From positions 27,640,303 to 27,704,302 of the forward strand of contig NC_087069.1 in NCBI RefSeq assembly GCF_963678635.1: 64,000 nucleotides of DNA, written 5' to 3'. Source of the DNA: Symsagittifera roscoffensis. Its lineage: Eukaryota; Xenacoelomorpha; Acoela; Convolutidae. Positions 24,103-34,195 of this stretch are shown here, one piece after another. The notes beneath the pieces were generated by a model, which made no database searches, had not been told where the DNA came from, and saw nothing but the letters and a program-made list of their open reading frames with translations. The position numbers and the translations under genes were made by a program. The stretch's first letter is position 1. Each line of letters opens with the position of its first letter.

Positions 24103-24345
24103 ATGCTCAAATTTATCTTTTTAGTCTTTGGACCATGTCTCGCCGAGTATAATAAAAGGGCGATTATAAACGGCCATAATGCCATTTTTCGACCTTTTTT
24201 TGTCCATATTTGGATATTTCCTAATGGGAAAGCACAGGGACCATATTATTCTTGCGGAGGATCACTTATCAGCCAATGGTTTGTTTTAACTGCAGCTCAT
24301 TGCATCCACAACGAAAAAGGTTGGCAAATTCAGTATAGTGCGTGA
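24103..24345 (+). pseudogene. Trypsin-like serine protease, single N-terminal exon
   Basis: ATG 24103 opens a short hydrophobic leader (MLKFIFLVFGPCLA) that would serve as a signal peptide. Then KRAIINGHNA corresponds to the zymogen activation site and mature N-terminus (family IVGG). CGGSLISQWFVLTAAHC carries the catalytic His (TAAHC) and the first disulfide. The reading frame ends about 12 codons later at 24343-24345. No DIAL or GDSGGP exon was found in the next 1.5 kb, so either the rest lies beyond large introns or this is a fragment. An alternative start is an exon beginning after the TTTTTAG at 24124. A dispersed repeat begins immediately downstream. Confidence 0.6.
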
Positions 24346-24349
24346 TTTT

Positions 24350-25000
24350 AGCGAAAAAAACTTGTAGACAAAAAACTATTTGTAGAGAAAAAAAAGTATT
24401 CTGCTCCAATTAACCATTTTTTCTTTTCTCCTACGTGTTATTATGGCTGAGTGCGTGATGTTAAGATGTAAGGTATGCTGAACAAAATGTGTTCAGAAAA
24501 GGGAACTTGTTCACCATGCAAAGTTTCACTGCCTTATGAAAATATAAAAAAGTTCTCGAAACTGAAATTCTAATGAGTGGGGAGATGGAAAGAGCCAATT
24601 TTTTTGTACACCAAAATTTAGTCAAAAAAAATCACGGACCTTGATGGTTCTTTTCATGGAGTCCCAACCCCTAGTAAAATTTCAAATTAAAGCTGTTCAA
24701 AAAATGTTCACATTTCAATTTGCATGAAGGAAAAGTTGTAATAGTTTGTTCACCTGTTCACGCTGACACGTTTTAATGCAATTTATAAAATGAAAAGTCA
24801 TTTTTTATCAGTTTTCATATATTAAATTTCCCAAAACTAATCAAAGGGGGGTTGAACTAGAAAAGAGCTATTTCTCCGTATCTGTTAAAATAAGCCTGTG
24901 TTAAGTAACTGCGGCTTTTTTCCTTACCCCCCCCCCCCACCTAACATGAGCGTCAGTTTTATAGTCTAACGAGTGATTTAACAAGGTTGACGATGGAGAC
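24350..25000 (+). repeat. Dispersed noncoding repeat, related to 52.56-53.1 kb in inverse orientation
   Basis: Shares with the reverse complement of 52.56-53.1 kb, in the same order, ACGTGTTATTA-GGCT, CGTGATGTTA, GTTTGTTCACCTGTTCACGC and the CCTTACCCCCC block. This is collinear homology with decay, not a chance motif. No ORF. Nature unknown (possible MITE or noncoding element). Confidence 0.55.
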
Positions 25001-25690
25001 CAAATAAGATTGTCATAACCTAAGCAGTATCATATCCACATCGACTCAGTGCAGAATGCGAATGACATCATACTACATTGTTAGAGCCTTCCAAATTCTT
25101 TTAAAAATCTGCACTTTAGAGGATATGATTGAATATAAAATGTCTTTTCTGACTTTTAACGCCAATGTCTCGATTTAAATCTTTTTCTCCTAGATTTAAA
25201 AAGTGTTGGGACGCAGGACAGTCCTGCCAACCAACAAACTAAAAATATCCTACTATGCTTCCTCCCTTCGGAAATTTAGTTGTTATTGGTCCTGAAACTA
25301 AAATTAAGGAACTCGGTGGTTAGAAGGAGCAATGAAACAATCTCCTTCTTCAAGAGATTACCCAAGCACTTCATATCACCACAGAGTGATCACTCATCTT
25401 AGTTGATTAAAAACAATCATGCAGATTAGAGTGTTTAATATACTCTTCACTCAAGCCTCTCTAGATAAATAGTAAGAGTCTCTAAGCCGCTAACAAAATT
25501 ACAATGCAAATTTATAAATGCAACAATTTCTTAACTTCAAAAATCAACTAACATTTTTCTTTCATTCAGTTTCCACTACAAGCCTAGTTGCGTAATTTTT
25601 CATTTGAGTTTTCCTCACATAAACAATTCTGAGTTTTAACATCTCCTCCTTCGTTGTTTTTTGTTCACTTCTATGTTTCTTTCTTTGTTT
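25001..25690. other. No gene seen
   Basis: AT-rich sequence between the dispersed repeat and the Gypsy-type block. Base composition becomes visibly more GC-rich from about 25.75 kb, marking the element edge. Confidence 0.5.
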
Positions 25691-27121
25691 TCGTCGTTTA
25701 GAAGTTCTAAAGCTTCTAAATTCTTTTGATATTTCTAATTTTGCATTTTGTTTTTCGGCTATTTGTCATTGCTCCATCTCCTCCTCCTGCGACATTGACT
25801 CTGCACTTTCAGTTTCATTGTCTTGCAACACGCTGGTGGCTATTCTGACGCTGTTGGAGGCAGTCCTCCAACACTTCTGCTCTTGTACCCTTTTTTTGCA
25901 ACAAAGTAGAAATATATACGTTAGTTTCCTTGTTTCTGGAGAAGCTGTTGTGGAGGCACAACGTCACGTTTCTCGTTTCTTTCCAGGTCTTCCTTCAACA
26001 TTTCTTCTCTTTTTCTACCGTCACACTCACTTGTTCTGAACGTCTTTTTCAGTGCGGTAGTCACTGCATTCCGATGAGTTACAAAGGCTCGCTTGCAAGC
26101 TCCTGCTCCAATGTCCAGCTGATACGCACTGTACACACTGCTGTGCTTCGACATCTGCTTCTTGGCATACTCGTATAACCATGCAGTCATGTTGACTCTA
26201 AACCATGGCATCAGTCGACTCCTGGCCCATATCTTCTTCACTTCTATCGGAATGTTCGAGATTTTGCACGTTGTCTCAAAAAGATCTAAATCTTTTAGAC
26301 AATCCAGTTCCTGCAGTTGTTCTTTTGTCGACATCTCTGTCGATTGTTCTCCTTTCCATGAGATTCTAGCCATCGAATTGCCATCATAATTCCAACTATC
26401 ACTCTCGTTATGGGCTGTGATGAATCTGGTAAACCCGTGAAGGGCAGCTTTCCAGAGTCCCAGATCAGCACCAGATTAGTGCGCCCAGGATACCACCAAG
26501 TTTGTAGCAAAAAATGGCAGGGGAACTCATCAAGTGTCAACATGATGCTCCTCCAATTACGCTTTCCCGACGCTTCCAGTAGTGGTTCCACTTCCATCCT
26601 TACTCGGTAATGACGTCGTTTTCATCTATTGCAATGTAATCTGTCGCTGTTGATCCTTTCTGTTTCCAACTTTCAAAATCACTAAAGTTCCACGAGCGTA
26701 TCCCATGAATTTTTTTCCCAGATCGGTTATGACTCTTCCTCAGTTCTTTCAGGAACAACGCGAACATCTTACGTAGCAACTCGAAGGATTTCTCCGACAT
26801 TCTCGCTAACCTTACGCATTTCGGCACTGAGAAAGCTTGTTCAACAATCGTCTTGGTTTTCTTCACATCCACTGCCACAAAGTGCTCTGGTTATCGGCTT
26901 TTCCACATCGGAGCCGACGTCGAGCTCACTAGGTATCACACGCCTAAAGGTCTGAGTTTCACTCTGCGGAATGTTCATCTCTGCTTCTATAGCTTCTCTC
27001 CACTTCCGTTCAGTTTGCAACACTCCCTGAAACACTTCTACGCTGATGGCCGTGACCATCTCATGCTTTTTCTCTAGATTCAATAGTGACTCTTAAGAAC
27101 CAAACATGCTGTAGAACAGTA

Positions 27122-27131
27122 GTGCAGTCAC
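27122..27131. repeat. GTGCAGTCAC hairpin 1
   Basis: Core with arms TAGTG/CACTA, 5-bp stem, 4-base CAGT loop. Confidence 0.75.
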
Positions 27132-27601
27132 TAGATTCACCATAGTTTCTCCGTGGCAATCTGCAATCATCTCCGTTTCCGTTTTTTCTTTCATTACAAT
27201 GTTTCAAAACGATATCGTCAATTGCTACTGTTTTTTCGCAATAGTCTTCACGCAATCAAATCCTCCACAGATCTGACCTTCCAGTCCAGATACTTTCGCC
27301 AGACAGCTACCAGGCTCAACTCAGTCCTCTGGTCCCCAGCCAGGCAACTAAAAATTGTTTCCTCTGTTGCTCTTGGAGGCTGATGTCATCAAGTCTTAAA
27401 CGATGTTCAGGTCACGCAAGTTGCAGTCTGAATTCAGCTCCCTCAGCACGTCCTGTGTCGCCCACAATATCGAATCAGCATTGGGACTCGGGCACGATGA
27501 TGGATTCATCAGCTCTCACACCACCATCAGGCTCGTTCTCAGTAATTCATCCAAGAATCCCAATCCAAATTCTACTCGGTTGTCAGATTCTTGCACTGAA
27601 G

Positions 27602-27611
27602 GTGCAGTCAC
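27602..27611. repeat. GTGCAGTCAC hairpin 2
   Basis: Arms AAGGTG/CACCTT, 6-bp stem. Confidence 0.8.
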
Positions 27612-28469
27612 CTTTCCTTCCAACACAAGTCCCAGCTTAACCTGCTGAATAGCAGCGCTCCTTATCGTCGCAATTCTTGACATCCAGAATCTTAGCAACA
27701 CCACTTGTTCGTAGTCGAAGAAACAATCGCGTATGTCTTCCTTGATGAAAGGGTTGTGTGCCATTCCTACGATTCCAGACACGTAACTGTACAACTTTTT
27801 CCTGATTGGTCCACAATACTCACTGGACTTCAGCAATGCTCCCAAGGATTCCTTTGTAAGTCTCAGCTCCTTGTTCGAGAATCTTCGTATTTCAACAACT
27901 TTCTTCATCGGTTCCCATTCTACCGGCTCCTTCAGCTTTACTCGCATCGGTTTATTTTGGTGTTTGTCTAAAAGTGCTTGTAAGAGCAAGGTTTTTGCCC
28001 GATCATTGCCTTATCTCAGCATCTTGGCACAAGTATTCAACGCTGGTACCGATATTTGATCTAACATGAATCGAACGAGACAGAGAGCGTCTCCCGTTTC
28101 GCACACGCTACCGCCGCTCCTTCTTGGGTCATTAGGTCTCTCACACTCGTCATCAAGAGCACCTTTTCTTCCTTCGATCTCTTCTTTTCTTCTGAGTCTC
28201 TACTCTTTCCGCATTAATCCAGTCATGCAGTTGTAGCTCCGTCCTCACGTAAGGTATCGCTATCAGAGCGTGTATTTTCAAGGTGGTTCTCATTTCTTCT
28301 TCGAAGTGCCGTAACACCACCACTCTCCACGGTAAGCTCAATAACTGGTCTATCGTTTCTGCTTGCATCTCAGAGGAGACCAAAATTCCGTATGCTCTCT
28401 GTTTCATCATCGTATCCTGTATCATTTCCTCCATTTAACACTCCATAGCACCCTTGTTTTCTAGAGCGA

Positions 28470-29455
28470 TTAGGTGTCCGATAGCCGAGCTTCTGTATTC
28501 CACCACTCCATGTATCCACCAGCGGGTTCGTCGACCAGGAAGGTTTCCGATACTGTCAGTCGGTTATATTCCACTGGGATTAGCTGTCCTTCGATTCTCC
28601 CCTTTCCATGATTCAAGCAAGATGGTCTAAAATCTTGTAGGGTACTCTCTCCACACTGGCTGAGAGTTTCCATTTCTAGGGTCGCTCCAGTCAGAGTGCG
28701 GTCACTCCTCTTATTTTTATAACTGGCTGATCTTAGTCCTGCCATGAGGTTGGGTGGCACCATCGTTACATCGGTTAGTTTTCTATCCGTGCCAGGCAAT
28801 TGGTCATCGCCTTGTTCCATATCTGTGACTTCTTCGACACGCTTTCGCTTGGCTGAATTGACAGCTTTTACTGAGATCTCAGAGTCTACTTTCGCTTTTC
28901 CAGTTTTCCTTAATGTCACGTTGGTATACTTTCGCTTGGCTGAGGTATACTACTTCACCACTGCCTTCTTGCTGCGCTGCCTTTATGGGAGAATTCACTT
29001 CACTTTCGTCAGTGGCCGAATTAATTAACAACTCGCTCAATCTCCATTCACATTCATCGAACTTGCATCAATGGTCTGTTGAGACCTGTTTTCAGCATTG
29101 ACTGGGTCTCGTAGGCACTGAACTACTGTCCAGACCTCTTCCATGAAAGCAACTTTGTCCATATCACACCCTGTCCTACTTTCATGGTATCTGTGGTGTA
29201 CTACCCACTCTGCTTCTGGCAATGTCACCAAAAAAAGGTACTCGGGCAGTGCCTTCTCTTCTTCTTATCCTCGGGGACTCCACTAAAAGTCTTGTTTCGG
29301 TAGTTGTAAACAAGACAGGAGAGCTGCTCTCCGGCGAATTTCGGCTTACATCCATGAAGTTTGACAGAGGTTCCAGTGTGGAAGTTTCATCCTCTGCTGG
29401 CTCAGTCGTTCCTTCTAAATTTGAGTCCCGATTTCAAAGTCGTCCAGGAAATTGA
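28470..29455 (-). pseudogene. Giant element, acidic/linker segment
   Basis: Fragments with charged, low-complexity composition (for example SAKRKRVEEVTDMEQGDDQ at 28.8 kb, and a short frame 29231-29037 containing MDKVAFMEEVWTVVQCLRDP). Several stops interrupt. No domain recognised. It includes a GTGCGGTCAC variant hairpin at 28696-28705. Confidence 0.35.
28696..28705. repeat. GTGCGGTCAC variant hairpin 3
   Basis: Loop CGGT; arms GAGTG/CACTC, 5-bp stem. Confidence 0.6.
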
Positions 29456-29610
29456 AATCTAGGCTGGACATGATTCCACCTGTCGAAGCCTTATCGTCAT
29501 CCTTTCCTACTTGATCAGGATCCTGCTGCATGGTTTCTTCCAATCGACGGTCTTCTCCCTCACTGTCGTCTTGTTTCTGATTCCTCTCTGAACTCGAAGA
29601 GCCTTGCTCT

Positions 29611-30438
29611 TCACTCCTTGTCCCGTCTGGAAACTTTGGTACGATTAGCCTCTGCCAGCTGACGTGTCTTCTTCTTTTCCGTGCTTTTTCTTGACTTCTT
29701 TAGAGCCGAAGGAAATGTGCTAGTGCAGTCCTCGTCAACAGTGTCCCGCTTATTGTCAACTCCGTTCGTTACGATAAGCGCGGCTTCCTGCAAGTCCGCC
29801 TTGCCTTTCATGTTCATTGGCACCAGGTCCATTTTCGCCCACAGTCTATACGCGTCCACCTTAACGTCAGGAAACGCGATGGTTACTGCAGGACCGTATA
29901 TCACCGTCTCAAATTCCCTGGTTCTCCTGATTAACGGCAAAATATTGGTCCTCATAGCCCTGCTCAAGTCAGTCAATAGAGGCAAGCCTCCTGCATGACG
30001 TCGCACATCTTCTTCTTTTTCAATTGTTTCGTCTTCTCCTGTTCCTAATCGATTCTGCTGTAGGATGTATTGGATTAGAGTATGTCTCAGATCACTTACT
30101 TTGGTCCATGAGTCCGCGGATCTCTTCATATCAAATTTCCTCACGTTTTCTTTCTCAGGGTAGCGGGTCAAACTCATCAGCCCTCACGAGTTCCCATGGG
30201 TGGTCGCAATTAGTGACAGGAGTCCGTTCAGCCGCATGTTCTGTACTCCCTCGGTGAGCAGTAGCAATGGTCCTTTTTCGAAATTCTCTGCTCCGAACGT
30301 CACGAACAATGCTAGGATCACTACCATCGATAATTCTGTAACCGTTTTAAGCAACTCTTTTATCAGGTATTGAGAGAGTGCGGGGTAGACTTTCGCCAGG
30401 ACGGACGCGGTACATCCTGCTCCTAAAAATTCTAACAT
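29611..30438 (-). pseudogene. Giant element, middle segment C
   Basis: Two frames. 30438-30184 carries LIKELLKTVTELSMVVILAL, a hydrophobic helix that might be membrane-associated or a buried core. 30177-29611 carries VSDLRHTLIQYILQQNRLG, VIYGPAVTIAFPDVKVDAYR and a Lys-rich tail with KKSRKSTEKKKT, which could be a nuclear localisation signal. No known family. Confidence 0.4.
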
Positions 30439-31205
30439 GCTGTCGGTCCTATCGTAGCCTTTTTCTCCCCATAGATTCTGCGTCCAGAAAGTTTGAATTC
30501 AAGAGTTACTTGGCACATCCTGTTCACGAAGTCGCGTGACTTTTCTTCCGCAATCTCTGCTATGTTCAACTCTTCCACCAGGTAGGCGTGAATCTTCTTA
30601 ATAATCGCCGGGCCTCTCTCGAAAGCGTCCGCGCCCAACGCTGCTACTCGAGGAGTCAAGTGCAGCCACTTGTTGACGTCTGGTTTCGTTCGCAAAACCA
30701 TTGCTTCCAAGTGAGCTTTCGTTTCTTCGGAGTTCTGCCTCTTCTCTCCTTCTTCTTTTATCTCCATTTCTCTGAACCACAAGTCATTGGACATCGCCAC
30801 TATCACTCGATGATCATCGTTGATTCTTGGCTTTAATTTGAGCTGCCTGCTGAAATTGGATAGTTCCAATCCCAACATCTCAGCCAGTACTAGCATGTGT
30901 AGCGAATGGTCCTTGAACCCTCGCATAGCATTTGAGATGTCCGACCATACTGCCGGCAGTTCTGCCCTAAGTGATCTCAGATTTTTTGTGTCCACTTCGC
31001 AGTTCGAGGCAGATATAATCACATCATAGTTCCCTTCTGAGAGCAGTGCCACTATTGCGTACACAATTTTCAACCCATTCTGGAGATGTGCATATCCCAG
31101 AGACAACGCAAATATGGCTTTGGTGTTGTTTTCGTGAATGCTCCTTCTTTTAACTTGTCCATTATCTCGCCCATGATCTGTAGAATATCTTTTATTGCTG
31201 GCCAC
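30432..31205 (-). pseudogene. Giant element, middle segment B
   Basis: 257 uninterrupted codons, the longest open frame in this block. Contains LKIVYAIVALLSEGNYDVII, ELPAVWSDISNAMRGFKDHS, LELSNFSRQLKLKPR and MSNDLWFREMEIKEE. A mixed alpha/beta pattern but no recognisable domain. It follows segment A with a short overlap (31070-31205), consistent with one polyprotein. Confidence 0.45.
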
Positions 31206-31955
31206 ACTGCATCTTGCGCCGTTTTAGGCTCTCTGAGTCTGCTCAGGAAACTCCTACTATGCAAGTAATTGTTTATGCGGCGAACACTACTGTTCTTGGG
31301 TTCATTTGCGTTTTTCGTTGGAACCCGATAGCCATTGATACAAACTGCATCGAGTCTAAGTCTGTTGCCGCGAGCATTATCACATCAAGCCAAAACAAGG
31401 ACTTGGAAGTATGCACAAAGTCCGAGCTTGCAACTACTAATAGCTTGGCTTTCCTAATTTTCACCTTGTCGTACTCTGCGAAGATGGTCTGGTACGTCTG
31501 AAATTTCAGCTCGCCATATCTCTCGACGTCACCTTCGTAGGCTAATTGTTTCGGATAAGCCCTTTCTTTCACATGAGATGGAGGTGCTCGCACTTGTTTG
31601 AACATCTTCACATGCTGTCCTGCTGGTGCTCTCGTCGCCAAAAATCTTCCTGGTCTTTCTTCTCGGCTTCCTTCGCAATGGTTCATTCGTACGTCATGCA
31701 AAGGTCTGGCATTTACTGGACATATTTACTGGACCCATGGTGGACCCCAATCATTTGAAGAATCAATTTCATCAGGTCTTGTTTACAGACATGCCAGAAG
31801 GAAGGTATGAGTCTTGGCCACATCAGAGAACTTTTGTCTGGACGTCTCTCTTCTCGGTTTGTACTCGTTGTTTCCGATCTTGAGACGCCTGATGACCTGT
31901 CCGTTGTTGAGATGACAGGTCCTAATCTCCGTCGCGGATGATTGGTCCTCCTCAC
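31070..31955 (-). pseudogene. Giant element, middle segment A
   Basis: Pieces: RRRLGPVISTTDRSSGVSRS (31.9), HVKMFKQVRAPPSHVKERAY (31.6), KAKLLVVASSDFVHTSKS and NPRTVVFAAVNNYLHSRSFL (31.45-31.2). The last two recall SGNH blocks I and III (D-S and G-x-N-D), so a second, weaker SGNH-like fold is possible. No known family otherwise. Frames are broken at about 31.70 and 31.27 kb. Confidence 0.4.
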
Positions 31956-32751
31956 TGCTGCTTCGCCCAGTCGGTCCAGTACGTCCGTTCTTGCCCCGGA
32001 TCGCTGGAGCTGTGCGGCAGCTGGGGCACTGCTAGGACTGATCCCAATCGTTTCTCTGGATTAGGGGGCACGAAGGTCGCGAGCGCCGGCTTGTTCGTGG
32101 TTTCTTCCCTCCTCAACACTCCTGTATCAAAGAATTCGAATTCTAATTCGTCTAGTCGCTCCTGGAAGACAAGGTTCATCCAGGCTTGTCCCTCTATACT
32201 GTCAAAATTGATTCCATCTGTAGTGAATCTGGGCTGATCCAGGGCTGTCAGCTCATGTTGTAAAACCATTAGGATCATCCGTCCAGCATTGCGACTCGCC
32301 AGATTACTCACTATGTTATTCCATCTAATTACCCTCTCGTTGTGCCTCATTCCTGTCGGCGTTAATGTTATTGTGGTCAGTACCGCGCACTTAAACTTCT
32401 GCCAGATAGTGGTAAATAGAACTACCATCATCGATTCCAATTGGGCCTCCTCTTCATCCAAATTCCTGGACACATTGTTCGTGCCTATTATGATCATTAT
32501 ATCTGGTTTCTTCCTGGGTTCATCAGCTCCACCATTCGATACAGCTGGGCTATCGTGGCGCCTCCAACGGCCATCACAGTGGTGATCCACGAGGTCCTCA
32601 AGTTGTGTAGAACCGTCACCAAACTTTCGCCCAGTATCATATGTGATGTCCCGAGCGGCGGTTGCTGCATGTCTTTTGCCGGACTCCACGTCGATCGGTT
32701 AAAACATGCTCGTATGTCCGTTTCTGGAACTCCTGTATAGTGGTCCTTCAC
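31952..32751 (-). pseudogene. Giant element, SGNH-hydrolase-like domain with altered catalytic residues
   Basis: Two overlapping frames give, in order, HMILGESLVTVL (block I; family GDS, here GES with Ser kept), AVGGATIAQLYRMVELM (block II Gly), PDIMIIIGTNNVSRNLDEEE (block III GTNN, about 32460-32520) and TTDGINFDSIEGQAWMN (block V; family D-G-x-H, here Asn, codon AAT). The order and spacing of blocks are those of SGNH esterases. The catalytic His is lost by what could be a single C-to-A change, and a frameshift separates blocks II and III, so this copy is not an active enzyme. SGNH domains are known in some retrotransposon ORFs; their role there is unclear. Confidence 0.6.
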
Positions 32752-32770
32752 CTGGTTGTTCTTCTGTACA

Positions 32771-33283
32771 TCAAATACACTTTTTTCGGGACACTTTTTT
32801 CATCGGCACTTCCCTTTTCTTCGTGTCTGGGACTTTTGAGCTCTTCATCAGTCTGGTTGTGGTGTCAGCTCCCGTTCTCTTCATCGTTTCCTGGGAGAGC
32901 TCCACCCTGCCTGTATCGTCGATCGTTCCATAGGGTGCAGTCACCCTGGAATCTGACACGCTCCTGTTGGCTACATGTCGTGCAGCTGTTTCTATCAGCT
33001 TCTGCAACGTCTGCTCAACGACTGGATCACTTAGGTTGCCACTCGGGTCCTGGATGGTCACTCTGCCGGCTGCTGTCGGAACACGTACATCTGTCGTTTG
33101 GCTTACTTCGCGAGGAGTTAGAAACTCAATCGTGGACTGCCCACGAAGAACATCCCTTGCGGGTATTGTTCTTTCCACTGCTGTCGTCAATGCCAGCCGC
33201 TCCAATCGCTTCTTATGTTTTCGTCTCAAGCGTTTTATCTCCTCGCCTTGCTTCTTATTGCAATCCTCAAACAGTTTTTCCAT
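32771..33283 (-). pseudogene. Giant element, basic coiled-coil segment
   Basis: 170 codons. KLFEDCNKKQGEEIKRLRRK and KKRLERLALTTAVE form a basic helix; this is followed by a Ser/Thr/Pro-rich middle, then EQTLQKLIETAARHVANR and a basic end MKSSKVPDTKKREV. It could bind nucleic acid or form multimers. It contains one of the GTGCAGTCAC hairpins (32935-32944), read in frame as RVTAPYG. Confidence 0.45.
32935..32944. repeat. GTGCAGTCAC hairpin 4
   Basis: Arms AGGGTG/CACCCT, 6-bp stem. Confidence 0.8.
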
Positions 33284-33815
33284 ATGTCTCTGTCCTCTTC
33301 AACACTGAGCAAGGGTTTGGTCACTCGATCCAGTTCCTTTTTTGTTTCACTTAGATCTTGCATCGTCTCGTTCGTTTGGACTTCCCCTTTTAATCTCGCC
33401 CTCTTTAGTGGCACAGCTTCTCCCATTAGTGAAGTAGACGAGGCTGCCTCGCTGTTCATCTCCTGATGCGTCCCTCTCAATACAGGCTTAGGCTTGGACG
33501 GGAGAGCATCTCACTTGATTGATTGGTCCTGGAACTTCCCAATCTAGGCTCGTTCGCCAAGTCACTTCCTGAGAGAGTCCCGTTTCTCCACCTCATCACC
33601 CTCATATTTAGGCAATCTAGTACTCCCTGTTGTCCATATGCGGCCATCGATAAGACTTCCGTGGTGCGGTCCCCATGGTTGTCGTGCCTCAAGATGTTTA
33701 TTAAGGCGACCAGCAACATGACTACCTCTGGGTCCTCCAGAGCAAAGTATCGATCCATTAGCCGACGATAGATCACATCTATCACCGGTCCTACAAAAGC
33801 CTCCGTTAGGTCCAT
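33235..33815 (-). pseudogene. Giant element, N-terminal (gag-like) segment
   Basis: Begins MDLTEAFVGPVIDVIYRRL and continues LEDPEVVMLLVALINILRHDN. A helical, leucine-rich stretch suggests a capsid-like N-terminus, but no gag family is recognised. A second frame (33480-33235) continues with NETMQDLSETKKELDRVTK and EEDRDIWKN, a likely coiled coil. The same first codons (MDLAGAYIGPT) reappear at about 36990 after the other LTR-like segment, where the frame is cut off. Confidence 0.5.
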
Positions 33816-33825
33816 TCAAGTTCAT

Positions 33826-34195
33826 TCAATTCGAAGTTTCCATTTTGTTTGATTCGGTTTTAAATATCAGTTTGTGCAATTGAAATCTGATGAATAATTA
33901 AATGATCAATCAGGATCTAGAAAAGAGGTCACGAGTATCACATTTGTCATCATTACTCCAGATTCATGTTGAAATTAAGTTAAAACAATCAGGTAGAAAG
34001 ATTTTGATCTTGAAATAAATTAAAATCAGTTCATTGCTAAAAATTTGGAATTCGATCTAAAAATGGACAGTCCACACTTTGGGTCTGTTTCTTAGATTAT
34101 CGTTCGGTCATTCGTGGTCACTAACCCTTCCACCCCAAGGCCCTAATAACATCACACATCCAATGCTCAACTTACACTCAGCCTATATTTACTTA
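33826..34195 (-). repeat. LTR-like segment, copy 1
   Basis: About 360 noncoding bases almost collinear with 37005-37372, including ATCTAGAAAAGAGGTCACGA on the minus or plus reading and GGTCTGTTTCTT-GATTATCG. It lies between the end of the C-terminal coding region (34.2 kb) and the MDL start codon (33815), at the position expected of an LTR plus leader. I could not define TG...CA ends, a primer-binding site or a polypurine tract, so an intergenic promoter repeat is the alternative. Confidence 0.5.

Larger units (their letters stand above)
25921..28434 (-). pseudogene. Giant element, distal 5'-half segments
   Basis: Successive frames 28434-28153, 27989-27516, 27255-27061, 27083-26841, 26878-26600, 26597-26295 and 26373-25921 abut in order. 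Notable pieces: LPWRVVVLRHFEEEMRTTLK, LRLTKESLGALLKSSEYCGP, VRLARMSEKSFELLRKMFAL and RTNLVLIWDSGKLPFTGLPD. Rich in helices and charges. No family recognised. The frame count implies about ten disabling changes. The segment stops near 25.7 kb, where the zinc-knuckle part of the element would be expected next. Confidence 0.4.
25700..33825 (-). mobile_element. 5' polyprotein region of a giant Gypsy-type LTR element
   Basis: About 8 kb of consecutive minus-strand open frames, GC-richer than the flanks, starting at MDLTEAFVGPVIDVIY (33815) just after an LTR-like segment and running to about 25.9 kb. Adjacent frames abut or overlap by a few codons, as expected of one long polyprotein broken by frameshifts and stops. 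It holds an N-terminal region, a basic coiled region, an SGNH-hydrolase-like domain and long segments of unknown function. RT and integrase are absent from this stretch but are present in the same orientation at 39-43 kb. Plus-strand frames are shadows. The continuity with the pol half is inferred. Confidence 0.6.

Noticed and set aside
33826-33850. TGGAAACTTCGA near the LTR-like segment as a tRNA primer-binding site
   Set aside because: It begins with TGG but does not match a tRNA 3' end I can name, and it lies at an uncertain distance from an undefined LTR edge.
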